A stretch of 64,000 nucleotides of DNA, from positions 11,130,347 to 11,194,346 of the forward strand of contig CATQJL010000316.1 in NCBI GenBank assembly GCA_958299035.1, written 5' to 3'. A model generated the notes under the pieces. That model made no database searches. It worked only from the letters and a program-made list of their open reading frames with translations, and was not told where the DNA came from. This DNA is from Cylicocyclus nassatus (Eukaryota > Nematoda > Chromadorea > Rhabditida > Strongylidae). Both the position numbers and the translations under genes were made by a program. Of the stretch, positions 55,100 through 64,000 are shown piece after piece (position 1 is the stretch's first letter; the number at the start of each line of letters is the position of its first letter).

Positions 55100-55985
55100 C
55101 AAAATGCTATTCTCATTACATTAAATCTGATTTTCTACTTACATCGTAGTTATGCACGCTCTATCACTTGTCATTAAGGGTAATTGAAATTTTTTTTGAA
55201 TTCAAGAAAACCTTCAATCGCTAGACTTGCAACTGAGCCATTCAATGTCTCGTGAAAAAGCTAAAGCGCAAGTGCTCTTTGCTAGTGGGGCGCGAAATGC
55301 TCTTCTAATTAAATCTTACTTTCCAGTTCTTATATTATATCATGTTACGCTCTTCAGGTAGTCACTAAGGGTTTCTAAATTTTTCAGAAATTCAAGGAAA
55401 TCACATCAAAAGGTATTTTTTTATTGAAACGCACTTTGTATCACCAAAAGGTTGCCCTCCAATTAAGTTTGCAATTGAAAATACTGGTTGTACTTGCACA
55501 CTTATTGTTATGCCGGTCCAAAAGTTCGTTCGCACTATGCTAAAAACTTGTAACTGCTTTTCTGAGTAGCAATGTTTGCGCTCATTAATTTTTTTCAGAA
55601 AAGGAATTTTAAACACTTGACAATAGCATGTCGATCTCTAGTTTGTGAGTTAGCTCAAAAATCAAAAATTTTTGCAATAAAATCAGACAGTTATTAACTT
55701 GACTTTTGAAGGAGCATAGTGCCCACTGAGCTCTTGATGGTCAACTGAGTTTCTTCAAGTACATCGCCAGGAATGAGTGTCTTCTCTTCTCAAAAATAAC
55801 AAGTTTTTCTAATAAAGTGCACAATTGAAATGATTCGCTCAATTTGCAAGAGAATTTGAAAAATTTTGTGCTAAGATTGTTCATCATTTACTGTGACGTT
55901 TTTGGTTTTCTGGTTAGCTTGCTCAAAATCATTGAAGAATGGGTGATCTCAACTCTCCGTTTTTCTCTCTGCTATGATTATTAAG
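55100..55985 (+). repeat. Gene C family copy, decayed
   Basis: 55415-55640 aligns with 41910-42120 and 43910-44110. The acceptor AATTTTTTTCAG at about 55590 and the frame reading IACRSL are kept, but no long frame follows. On the minus strand a 71-codon frame (55401-55616) ends in GGQPFGDTKC-like sequence over the same DNA, and GTTTCAATAAAA gives a poly(A)-like signal. Confidence 0.45.
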
Positions 55986-56109
55986 GCTTGTATGCACGTA
56001 AATACTTGCGGGAGAAAGGAGGGAATTTGAAAAAAGCCGCGTCATATCCCTCTTGTCCAGATTTATGCCTTCTTTTTTCTATCTTGCGAAGGTCCTCACA
56101 CCCACTTGA

Positions 56110-57470
56110 CAGTGGCGGCCAAAGGACTTCCGTTCGAGGGGGGGGGGGCAGAATTTTTTTTTCAAATGAAGGTGCGTGGCGTTAACCACGCATTCCGAAA
56201 CATGGGTGCGATAGGGGGAGCCGGGCTCTCCCCAGGTGAAGGGGGTCTTGGCTGTTTCCGTCCAGGGTGAAGGGGGTATGTGAGCCTAGGTGGGGGGGGG
56301 GGAAGAAGAGAGAAAAGGTAAAAAAGTGTGGTATGAAGAGCTCTAATTTGTACCTTATTTAGGTACAAATTGAAAAATTTTCTTTAAAAATTTAAAAAAA
56401 GTAATAAATCAGAAAAATTGACTTTATGAAGGTCTGTGCTCCTATTTCATTGCATCAACAACAAAACGAAAGCAATAAGGTTTATCCCAAAAGATGTACA
56501 AGTTAGGAACAACTTGCAACATCTGCACGTCATCATCAACAATATCACTATCGCTAACGTCAGAGACAACAAGTTCGGTGCCTGAAAGATCTTCTTCTTC
56601 CTTCAAAAGATCATCGGAGCAGAAGTAAAATTGCGTCAGAAAGCGTTCTGAGTTGAAAATGGATTTGAAACGTTCTTCTTTTTCCAAGCGCTTTTTTCTC
56701 TGGCCCTCTGGTAGCACTAGGAAGTCAGCATGTAGGTGACAAGTTTCTCCATACTTTTATCTTTTAGGATATTTCAAAAAGTCGTACGATGACAGCCTGT
56801 CTGGACCACTTATAATCTTTTAAATGAAGTTTTTGGATAACAATATGTTTAGTAGAAGGTTGACAAATCTCAAGTAATTGCTTAGATGGTCCACTGTTGT
56901 ACGAGTTCTGCGTTGCGTTCTGATAACGGTGTAGATAGAAAATCCCCTCTCCACCTCTGCCGTGCTAGTCGGAATGGGAACTAGCTTTGCTAGTAAGTCC
57001 ATCAGATTTTTGCGGTAAGTAATGGGAAAAGAGCCAGATCGCATATGCTTTTGCAACACGGGAAGGAAATATTGCATACTTTCTTGGGCCTTGTCGAACT
57101 CTGTCTTCACCTCCTCTGGCATACGTCTTGTTAGCTGACGAGAAAGCTGCTCAACTTGCATTTGCGGAGTAGCCGAAAAAAGTAGATATTATGCTGCGCG
57201 TTGGTTTTTTTTCTTTAATATCATAAGTCATAATGTCACAATCGAGATTCCAGCAGCATAAAGCACAGAGTTAAGTTCGTACTCCAGCCGGGATCTAAGA
57301 GCAATAGCTACGCTTTGTACTAACACCTTCCTTTTGCTCATATTTATGTTCGTGAATTTAGCAGCCTTAAAATCTTCAGCAACTTGAAGATCAGCAATAG
57401 ACTTCTTGGACATTTCCTCATCGAAACTAGGCAAACTGCTTAGATTTCTGATGTACGAAATAGAAAGTTT
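56110..57470 (-). mobile_element. Broken autonomous hAT transposon
   Basis: CAGTGGCGGCCAAAGGACTT at 56110 is a hAT-type end like those at 8499 and 25851, followed by a G run and GTGCGTGGCGTTAACCACGC, also similar to the inside of the 8499 MITE. A decayed transposase lies inward on the minus strand. The far end, expected past 57470, was not found. Confidence 0.6.
56442..57434 (-). pseudogene. hAT transposase remnant with C-terminal dimerisation domain
   Basis: Three minus-strand frames in order: 57228-57434 (DLQVAEDFKAAKFTNINMSK and VAIALRSRLEYELN), 56820-57161 (EVKTEFDKAQESMQYFLPV, then LAKLVPIPTSTAEVERGFS and TVDHLSNYLRFVNL) and 56442-56717 (acidic tail). The PTSTAEVERGFS block followed by R..R..T.D.L...L is the signature of the hAT dimerisation domain. 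Stops and frame changes separate the parts, and the N-terminal zinc finger and DDE residues are not visible, so it is inactive. Confidence 0.75.
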
Positions 57471-57989
57471 CGCTCAATTGTCAACTCTGTATCAATGTCG
57501 ACAACATTTTCGTCGGCATAAGTTTCTCCTTCTGCCTCGCTGTTGAAATGGAACACATGCGAGTCATCTGCGATTTTGTAAAGTATTCTGCCTGCCGTTT
57601 CTTCTTCAAACTGCTAACCTTTCCAAAACATTGAAGGATATTTCAATAACATTTTGCTCTTCTGAATGCCTCAAAGTTTTTGATTCATTGAAATCAACCA
57701 TTCTCTACATTTAGTGAGTCTAGAGCGTTTTCACGAAAGTGACCTTCTTACACTAGGTTTACAGAGTGTAGATTCCAGAAATGGGCAGATTTTTGTGTGA
57801 AGGGTGGATGTTCACCAATCTCCCATAGTTTTTTTTTTGAGTATGTGCTGATAATGATGGCACAACTGTCAACCAAAAGCGCATTTTTTACTAAAAAAAA
57901 AAACATAAACATATAACAACGATAAGCAGGCTCAGACGCGTTCGCTCGCGTTCCCCTTAGTGCTGATAACGATGTCAATTCACAGCAGA

Positions 57990-58680
57990 TTTTTTACTAT
58001 TAGCTTGCTCCGCCCAGCTCCACCAATGTATTGGCTTTTATCGGTCACCATAGCAAGTGCTTTTTAGAGCCGGGAAGCAAAGAAGCCCTAACATGCTGTA
58101 TACCATTCGAAAGCTGAGATCATGGAGAATCGAGGCGAGATATGAGGGATTTTATGTACTTCAAAAATTAACTGATTTTGTGTCCTCACTTTCTGCTCTT
58201 CAAAGTTAATGAAGACTTGCGTTTTAACACAGATAGATAATCAGCAGTGATTAGGTGTTCGTTTGGCAGAAATCTGCTGTTGAAAATGACATGTTTTCAG
58301 ATAAAATGCGGTGTATCTCTCGGTGGAGGGGGGCTAGGAAGAAGTCGGCGGTCTAGATCGAATCCCTTTTTCCTGAGCTTTCGAATGGTATAAACTCGCT
58401 GGGCAAAAAAACTTACCAGTTTTCAAAAATGGGGTGGAGATATTTACTATTAGCTTGCTCCGCCCAGCTCCACCAATGTATTGGCTTTTATCGGTCACCG
58501 GAGCATGTGCTTTTTAGAGCCAGGAAGCAAAGAAGCCCTAACATGTTGTATACCATTCGAACGCTGAGATCATGGAGAATCGACATAGACCATCGACTTT
58601 TTTCTAGGTCTTCTGTGTCGCGAGATATGAGGAATTTTAGTACTTTAAAAATCAACTGATTTTGTGTCTCACTCTTACCG
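57990..58680 (+). repeat. Pair of 200-bp direct repeats next to the retrotransposon
   Basis: TTTACTATTAGCTTGCTCCG and the following 190 bp occur at about 57994 and 58445, nearly identical (CACCATAGCA against CACCGGAGCA; the second copy has an extra 45 bp, CATAGACCATCGACTTTTTT onward). The spacer contains a third, shorter TTTCGAATGGTATAAACTCG word. No coding function seen. Confidence 0.8.
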
Positions 58681-58866
58681 TCGCAATATACCGAAAAGAG
58701 TGGTAGCTTTGAACAAAGAAGTGTTGATTACATTACTAAAAGTAAGATTGATTAATTTTATATCGAACTGTAACACTCAGGGACGTATTTATGAATGCTC
58801 GGAAAGAGTTTGTGCATCTGTAGAGGCTTTTTTTATAAATAAATAATATGAATAAACATAAATACC

Positions 58867-61800
58867 GTTTCTTTTCCACGGATCTCCCTCATAGAGGGAT
58901 CACAGCCGTTAGTCGCGAGGCTACTTGGGGCGTCCCCAGGTGGCGGATAGGGGGATAATCGCCGACCAAAAGCGACCCCGCGCCTGCTCTGATAGGCAAG
59001 CGGAGCCGGGGGACGGACTCCTTGCCTCCACTAAAAGCTTGCGCCCTAATTTTCCGGGTAGGTGTGTGGGGAGGCGAGTTCGGAGTCGCCTCCAACAAAT
59101 AAGCTCCGATCGTCCCTCGCGGGGGTTTTGAGCCCAACAAGCTATCCCTGCGAGTAAATTCTTGTTCGACACAGTGATAATATGGAAAGCTCCTTTAATC
59201 TTGGAAGAGCCACTGGTAAGGCAGCGCCAGTGGGGACAAGGTTTGAAAGGCAATCTAGGCTGCCAAAAACGAGACGGACTATGATGACGATCTGTACTTA
59301 CAACGCGAGGACGCTGGCATCGGACGCATCTATCGAAGATCTCATGGTGCAAGCAAGGAAGATTAAGTACGACGTCATCGGACTGACCGAGACAAGGAGG
59401 CACCACCCGCTGAACGCCACATTTGAGACTGGAGAAGAACTGTTTCTAGGAACATGCGACAGTCGAGGAGTAGGTGGAGTGGGAGTCCTTGTCAACACGA
59501 GTTTGGCCATGAACATCGATTCGTTCGAACAACTTACAACTCGAATCGGACGTTTGCGAATATCAAGATGTGGATCAATCCCTGCCTTGACCGTCTTCAT
59601 TGCGTACGCCCCAAAATCCAGCTACGACGAGGACGAACTCGAGGAATTTCATATGGACTTGGAGAAGTTCTACAGAGAAGATCATACCTTCTACAAGATC
59701 ATCGTCGGTGATTTCAACGCGAAGATCGGAACTAGAAGGTCGACTGAGAAACTTCACATCGGAACCCATGGTTTGCAGTGGAACGAACAAGGGGAGAGAC
59801 TGTCCGAGTTTATCATGACGACGAGGACTATCCATGGAAACTTACAGTTCCAAAAGCTCTCTTCCCTACGCTGGACCTGGGAATCGCCCGGTGGAGAGTA
59901 CCATAACGAGATTGACCACATCATCGTCAACAGAAGGTACTGCCTGACGGGCGTCGCTGTTGTTCCGAATTTCTACACGGGATCAGACCATCGTCTCCTG
60001 CGCGCCAAATTCTACTTTCCGCGGAATGGAGAGAGAGCCGTCAAGTTCAGGAAACATCGTCCCATGAATACCACCAACTGGGATCTGTTTTCTTCGATAT
60101 CCGGCTCATGGCGAGATACCGCGATGGACAACATCGACGAAGAATACGAACGGTTCGTACAACATCTCCACGGTTGTGCCAAGGAAGCTCAGAGTCTAAG
60201 AAGCACGAGAAGGCGTCTCACCAAGGGGACTTTGGAGCTGATACGCCAACGTGGACGCGCACGAGCCACAGGCAACTACCGACTGACGTCCGAGCTTGCG
60301 AAGCGATGCAGCGAAGCGATAAAAGAAGACCTTAAGGAGAGAAGAGTAGCAGTGATGGTTGACGCCGCGGAGGTTGGAAGAAGTATACGCAACGCCTGCC
60401 GAAGCTTCGTCAACTTCAAGACAAAGATGACCGCACTTCGTCGTCCTGACGGAACCATAACTGCTTCCCGAAGATCAATGGAGAAGGTCATCCACGACTT
60501 CTACTCGGATCTTTTTGCGAGCCACGTCCACCTTCCACCATGCCATTTCAAGGAGGACGAGTATGTCGCACCGTCTGTTCTTCCTTCCGAGATTCGTCAT
60601 GCTATCATGTCGATGAAAAACCGTACAGCACCCGGTCCCGACAGGATTAAGCCAGAACATCTGAAGAATCTTTCGCCAGTTCTCATCAAGACTTTGGCAA
60701 GGCTCTTCACGCGGTACCTGACGGAAGGCAAGGTTCCAAGGCAATGGAAGACCAGCAAAACCGTGTTGCTGTACAAGAAGGGAGATCCCTGCGACATCGG
60801 CAATTATCGCCCTATCTGCTTGTTGTCTGTAGTCTACAAACTCTTTACGCGAGTCATTCTCAACAGGATCGGAAGAGAGTTGGACGAAGGACAACCATGC
60901 GAGCAAGCTGGGTTTCGAAGAGGATTCAGCACGATCGACCACATACACACGGTGTCAAGGCTCATTGAAGTGTCACGAGAGTATAAGATGCCGCTCTGTC
61001 TCACCTTCATCGACTTGAAGAAGGCCTTTGACTCAGTTGAGACTGAAGCCGTCATCGATGCCTTGAGCAATCAAGGTATTCCGATTCATTACATCAAGAT
61101 AATTCGTGAGCTGTATAACGACTTCACAACCACCATAACACCATTCTACAAGGGCATCATCATTGACGTGAAGAGAGGCGTGCGACAAGGCGACACTATA
61201 TCGCCGAAACTATTCAGTGCCGCTCTGGAGAACGTCATGCGTAAGTTGGAATGGGACAACATGGGAGTGAAAGTCGACGGCCGGCAGCTACACCACCTTC
61301 GCTTTGCTGATGACATCGTATTGATAACACCAAGCATCACGCAGGCGGAACAAATGCTGGCCCAGTTTGACGAAGTGTGTGGAAAGATCGGTCTACGGCT
61401 GAATCTAACGAAGACGATGTTCATGAGGAACGGAAGAGTGCCTGATGCTCCTTCCATGCTCAACGGGACGAACATCACCGAATGCTCAAGGTACACCTAC
61501 CTAGGTCGTAAATTCAATATGATGAACGATCTAGCTCCGGAACTGAGCAGGAGGAAACGTGCAGCATGGGGGGCATATAAGACAATTGAGGACGTGGTGA
61601 AGAAGACCAAGAACATCCGGCTCCGCGCCCACCTTTTCAACTTGACGGTTCTTCCCGCTTTGACGTACGCTTCAGAAACATGGACAATGAGGAAGCAGGA
61701 TAAGCACGCAGTCAGTGTCACTGAACGTGCTGTTGAGAGAGTGATGTTAGGAGTGAATCGACTCACGCAAGTGAGGCAAGGATTACGAAGTTCTACCCTA

Positions 61801-62150
61801 CGTCAACGATCGAAGATCAGGGACGCTGCCGCGTACGCCAAGCAGAACAAGATAAGATGGGCCGGGCACGTAATGCGTTTCGACGACAACCGGTGGACGA
61901 GAGCTGTAACAGATTGGATACCACTGGACGTCAAACGCGAACGAGGAAGACCGCCGACGCGATGGTCAGATATGTTCACGAAGTCCTTTAATGAAGTCCT
62001 TCAGAGCATTCCACGTGTTCCTGGTGCGATACGTAAACATTGGTCAACAATCGCCCGAGACAGGGACGAATGGAGGCATCACTGGTACCCGCTCGTGCAA
62101 CACGATGATCAACGGGGATGCAGGTGATACAGGTGACCGTTTCTTTTGTA
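58867..62150 (+). mobile_element. RTE-type non-LTR retrotransposon, apparently full length
   Basis: A GC-richer leader of about 315 bp (about 58867-59181) precedes a single long ORF, and only about 20 bp of untranslated sequence with GATGCAGGTGATACAGGTGA follow before ordinary AT-rich DNA. Short or absent 3-prime UTR and short repeated tails are typical of RTE elements. The exact 5-prime end and target duplication are not resolved. Confidence 0.8.
59182..62127 (+). CDS. RTE retrotransposon protein: AP endonuclease and reverse transcriptase
   Basis: The 981-residue frame has no stop. Residues about 36-280 form an apurinic-type endonuclease: ICTYNARTL (Asn41), VIGLTETRR (Glu70), IIVGDFNAKIG (Asp177, Asn179), EIDHIIVN (Asp245) and TGSDHRLL (Asp269, His270). 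Residues about 515-770 form the reverse transcriptase: WKTSKTVLLYKKGD, NYRPICLLSV, EQAGFRRGFSTIDHI, LTFIDLKKAFDSVE (Asp611, Asp617), RQGDTISPKLF and LRFADDIVLIT (Asp710, Asp711). The C-terminus has IRWAGHVMRF. It nicks target DNA and primes reverse transcription of its own RNA. All visible catalytic residues are present, so recent activity is possible. ATG at 59182 is chosen; 59281 (MMTICTYNART) would also keep both domains. Similar proteins are abundant in hookworm genomes. Confidence 0.95.
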   Translation: MESSFNLGRATGKAAPVGTRFERQSRLPKTRRTMMTICTYNARTLASDASIEDLMVQARKIKYDVIGLTETRRHHPLNATFETGEELFLGTCDSRGVGGVGVLVNTSLAMNIDSFEQLTTRIGRLRISRCGSIPALTVFIAYAPKSSYDEDELEEFHMDLEKFYREDHTFYKIIVGDFNAKIGTRRSTEKLHIGTHGLQWNEQGERLSEFIMTTRTIHGNLQFQKLSSLRWTWESPGGEYHNEIDHIIVNRRYCLTGVAVVPNFYTGSDHRLLRAKFYFPRNGERAVKFRKHRPMNTTNWDLFSSISGSWRDTAMDNIDEEYERFVQHLHGCAKEAQSLRSTRRRLTKGTLELIRQRGRARATGNYRLTSELAKRCSEAIKEDLKERRVAVMVDAAEVGRSIRNACRSFVNFKTKMTALRRPDGTITASRRSMEKVIHDFYSDLFASHVHLPPCHFKEDEYVAPSVLPSEIRHAIMSMKNRTAPGPDRIKPEHLKNLSPVLIKTLARLFTRYLTEGKVPRQWKTSKTVLLYKKGDPCDIGNYRPICLLSVVYKLFTRVILNRIGRELDEGQPCEQAGFRRGFSTIDHIHTVSRLIEVSREYKMPLCLTFIDLKKAFDSVETEAVIDALSNQGIPIHYIKIIRELYNDFTTTITPFYKGIIIDVKRGVRQGDTISPKLFSAALENVMRKLEWDNMGVKVDGRQLHHLRFADDIVLITPSITQAEQMLAQFDEVCGKIGLRLNLTKTMFMRNGRVPDAPSMLNGTNITECSRYTYLGRKFNMMNDLAPELSRRKRAAWGAYKTIEDVVKKTKNIRLRAHLFNLTVLPALTYASETWTMRKQDKHAVSVTERAVERVMLGVNRLTQVRQGLRSSTLRQRSKIRDAAAYAKQNKIRWAGHVMRFDDNRWTRAVTDWIPLDVKRERGRPPTRWSDMFTKSFNEVLQSIPRVPGAIRKHWSTIARDRDEWRHHWYPLVQHDDQRGCR

Positions 62151-63397
62151 AATTTATGAGTGTACTTGTTGTTTGAAGTACTGAGCCTGCAAAGCCTTTT
62201 GATAACGATTTTTATTTTATATTCTCAGAGTACAGTACCAATCTCAGCCCAGGTGAAGGAGTTTGGCTTCAAAGTGAGGGGGGTAAGATCCATTACTCCC
62301 CCTATCGCAACTATGCTCCGAAAACTTTTTTGGGATGCTTCTCAAAATTTCTGCAGGCTCATAATTCATAGAATCTAGAACAAGGAAGCGTTTTTTACAA
62401 GGCTAATTTAAACTTTGAGAAATTCGAAAGATTATTTGACATCCCTGGCTGCCATTGTAGATCCTCTACAAATATACGACATTTTCATCAACTTCTTCGA
62501 GAAATATTAGGTTGGTGCAAAAGTAATGGCCGATTTGCGAATTCTCACTTTGATGTGCTATAACTTTTTGAACGATCTACATTTCCAAATGCGGTAACCA
62601 TCATCAAAAGCATCAAACTTTCGGCAATACAGCGCGCATTTATTTATACTCGCATCATGAACGGGCAGAAAATATGGATTGAAAAGCAAGAAAGGTTTTC
62701 TGCTTTATAACTTCCTTTAAAGTTTATTAGTATGAATGATAAGTAGCCTATCTTGTAGCCGCAAGCCACTAGTACAAAACAACAAAAAGAATTTGGGCAA
62801 AGAAATTTGCGAGGAAGAGAAAAAATTAAAATTTGAATTTTCTCAGTTTTTAAACAAACAACTTAAAAACAAGGCGTGATCCCCTAGGGAACTTCAGGGA
62901 TTACAAAAAACAGTGGAAATCTCAGTTTGTATGGCAATGTTCTGCCACCCATTATCCTCTCAAATCCCTTCCCCAGCGAGGATGTAGTGCGTGCATACGG
63001 TCCTATGACCCAAAAAAGAGTCTCTCTAAAATGACTGATTACCTCCAACTACTACTAAAACTTGATATCAAGCGAAAAAATTAGAATAGAAAGCGGTTTA
63101 GATTCTCGAACGTATTTAGAAGGAACTCTGGGTTAACTAGTACTACTTGATCGCACTAATAGGCTGTTCTGAGATTGGAACTCTTTTCTAAAAAACTAAA
63201 ATTCTTCTGTTTCCCTAGCACACTTGAACACATTTGATAGAGCAAGCAAACTCTGAAAAATAAGCGCCAAAGATTCGCCTTAGTTGTAAACTAGGTAAGC
63301 GCGAAATAATTGAAGGGCCAGGAATTAAAAATTTTTAACTCCGCAAAAATCAGGTTTCTTTGCAGAAAATTTCTGTAGATTCCCAATTCCGTCATTA
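62151..63397. other. Segment with one mariner-type end and no gene
   Basis: At 62507, flanked by TA, TTAGGTTGGTGCAAAAGTAA is the classic terminus of irritans-group mariners. No inverted partner or transposase follows before the window end, so it is a solo or truncated end. The remainder is AT-rich without supported features. Confidence 0.6.
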
Positions 63398-63956
63398 TAC
63401 AGGGTGTCCCAAAAAAATGTTAACATTGTTTGATCGTTAATAACTTCCTTGCTTTCAAGTCTTTCGCCGTGCTTCAGGTACCATTTTGTAGGGAGCCAAA
63501 CAAGCCAAAATCTCTTGTACTATGGTAATGAAAGCCGCTGATTTGGGATATGAGATTTTCGTTTCGTTATGATACTTTTTTTCGAAGTTATCCTAGGTAA
63601 AGTGTAATAACTGACTTCCCAGCATGTGTCAAAAATGTAATTACACCGTCAAAAAAGCTGAAAACAGTTGCAAAAAGTTGTGTAGTAAAATCAGCATGCG
63701 CGAAAACCCTAGTACACGATTTTTCAGATCTTTTGAAAAAATTTTTGTCAGAGGACATATTTCATGACGGTTCCACATGCTGGAATTTCCTACCGTAATT
63801 CTACAGTAACGAAGAGCGTTGTATGATCCGCTCGATACTGTGAATCTAAGTTTATCCTCGCTCTACAGAATGGTACCTAAACCTCGGCGAAAGACTTGAA
63901 AGCAAGGGAGTTATTAACGATCAAACAGTGTTAACATTTTTTTGGGACACCCTGTA
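63398..63956. mobile_element. TACAGGGTGTCCC-family TIR MITE, complete, 559 bp
   Basis: The ends TACAGGGTGTCCCAAAAAAA and TTTTTTTGGGACACCCTGTA are perfect for 24 bp, and arms of about 170 bp pair (GTTTGATCGTTAATAACTTC, GCTTTCAAGTCTTTCGCCG). TA lies outside the left end. It is the best-preserved of the copies at 14236, 31109, 49036, 51921 and here. No transposase. Confidence 0.9.
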
Positions 63957-64000
63957 CAATAGACGCATAGTGGTATTCAGAAATGCATTTGCTGGTTTTT

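Noticed and set aside
58889..59406. Minus-strand ORFs of 83 and 161 codons
   Set aside because: They are antisense to the GC-rich leader and start of the RTE ORF, which has clear domains on the plus strand.
1..64000. tRNA or rRNA genes
   Set aside because: I looked for B-box-like GGTTCGAATCC and rRNA-like blocks; the few partial matches (for example near 34883 and 42868) lack the rest of a tRNA or lie in transposon arms. A tRNAscan run would be decisive.

Overview
This window is eukaryotic and almost certainly from a nematode, most likely a strongylid (hookworm-like) worm. Three things point there: an intact 981-residue RTE-type retrotransposon protein (59182-62127) of the kind abundant in hookworm genomes, coding exons split by 43-85 nt introns with GTAAGT donors and TTTCAG acceptors, and a sequence resembling the nematode SL1 spliced leader (26230-26343). 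No housekeeping gene is recognisable. The DNA is AT-rich, gene-poor and dominated by inverted-repeat elements (MITEs, foldbacks), often nested. All gene models here are read from frame and splice signals by eye and are provisional.

Layout. (1) About 355-11075 and about 16190-29275 are two diverged, direct copies of one segment. Each carries a head-to-head pair of small unknown genes: gene A on the minus strand (short hydrophobic N-terminus, Cys-containing body, Lys/Pro/Ser-rich tail) and gene B on the plus strand (short hydrophobic N-terminus). In copy 1 the region between them holds a 252-bp unit expanded to six copies and a hAT-like MITE inserted between the TATA box and the lost gene A start. 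In copy 2 the unit is single and gene A looks intact. (2) 11590-14110 begins another duplicated family (further copies about 40600-44600 and 52900-55980) with short + strand coding exons (genes C and D), plus a CR1-like reverse transcriptase fragment. (3) 29339-31108 holds two Helitron-like composite palindromes. (4) 31109-36370 holds several MITEs, a possible small secreted peptide and an unrecognised multi-exon gene (34694-35964) enclosed by inverted repeats. (5) 36799-40838 is a giant foldback with a 1.29-kb mariner-type element in its loop. (6) 42700-56000 holds mariner-type and other TIR elements mixed with paralogous fragments. (7) 56110-57440 is a broken hAT transposase. (8) 58440-62150 is the RTE retrotransposon, followed by a mariner end and a complete TIR MITE.

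Functionally, what can be said is limited: the host-like genes appear to encode small, rapidly diverging, probably secreted proteins in locally amplified clusters, and transposons have repeatedly entered their promoters, introns and loops. Copy-to-copy comparison inside this window (conserved splice sites, conserved reading frames, TE-free versus TE-filled alleles) is the main evidence used.
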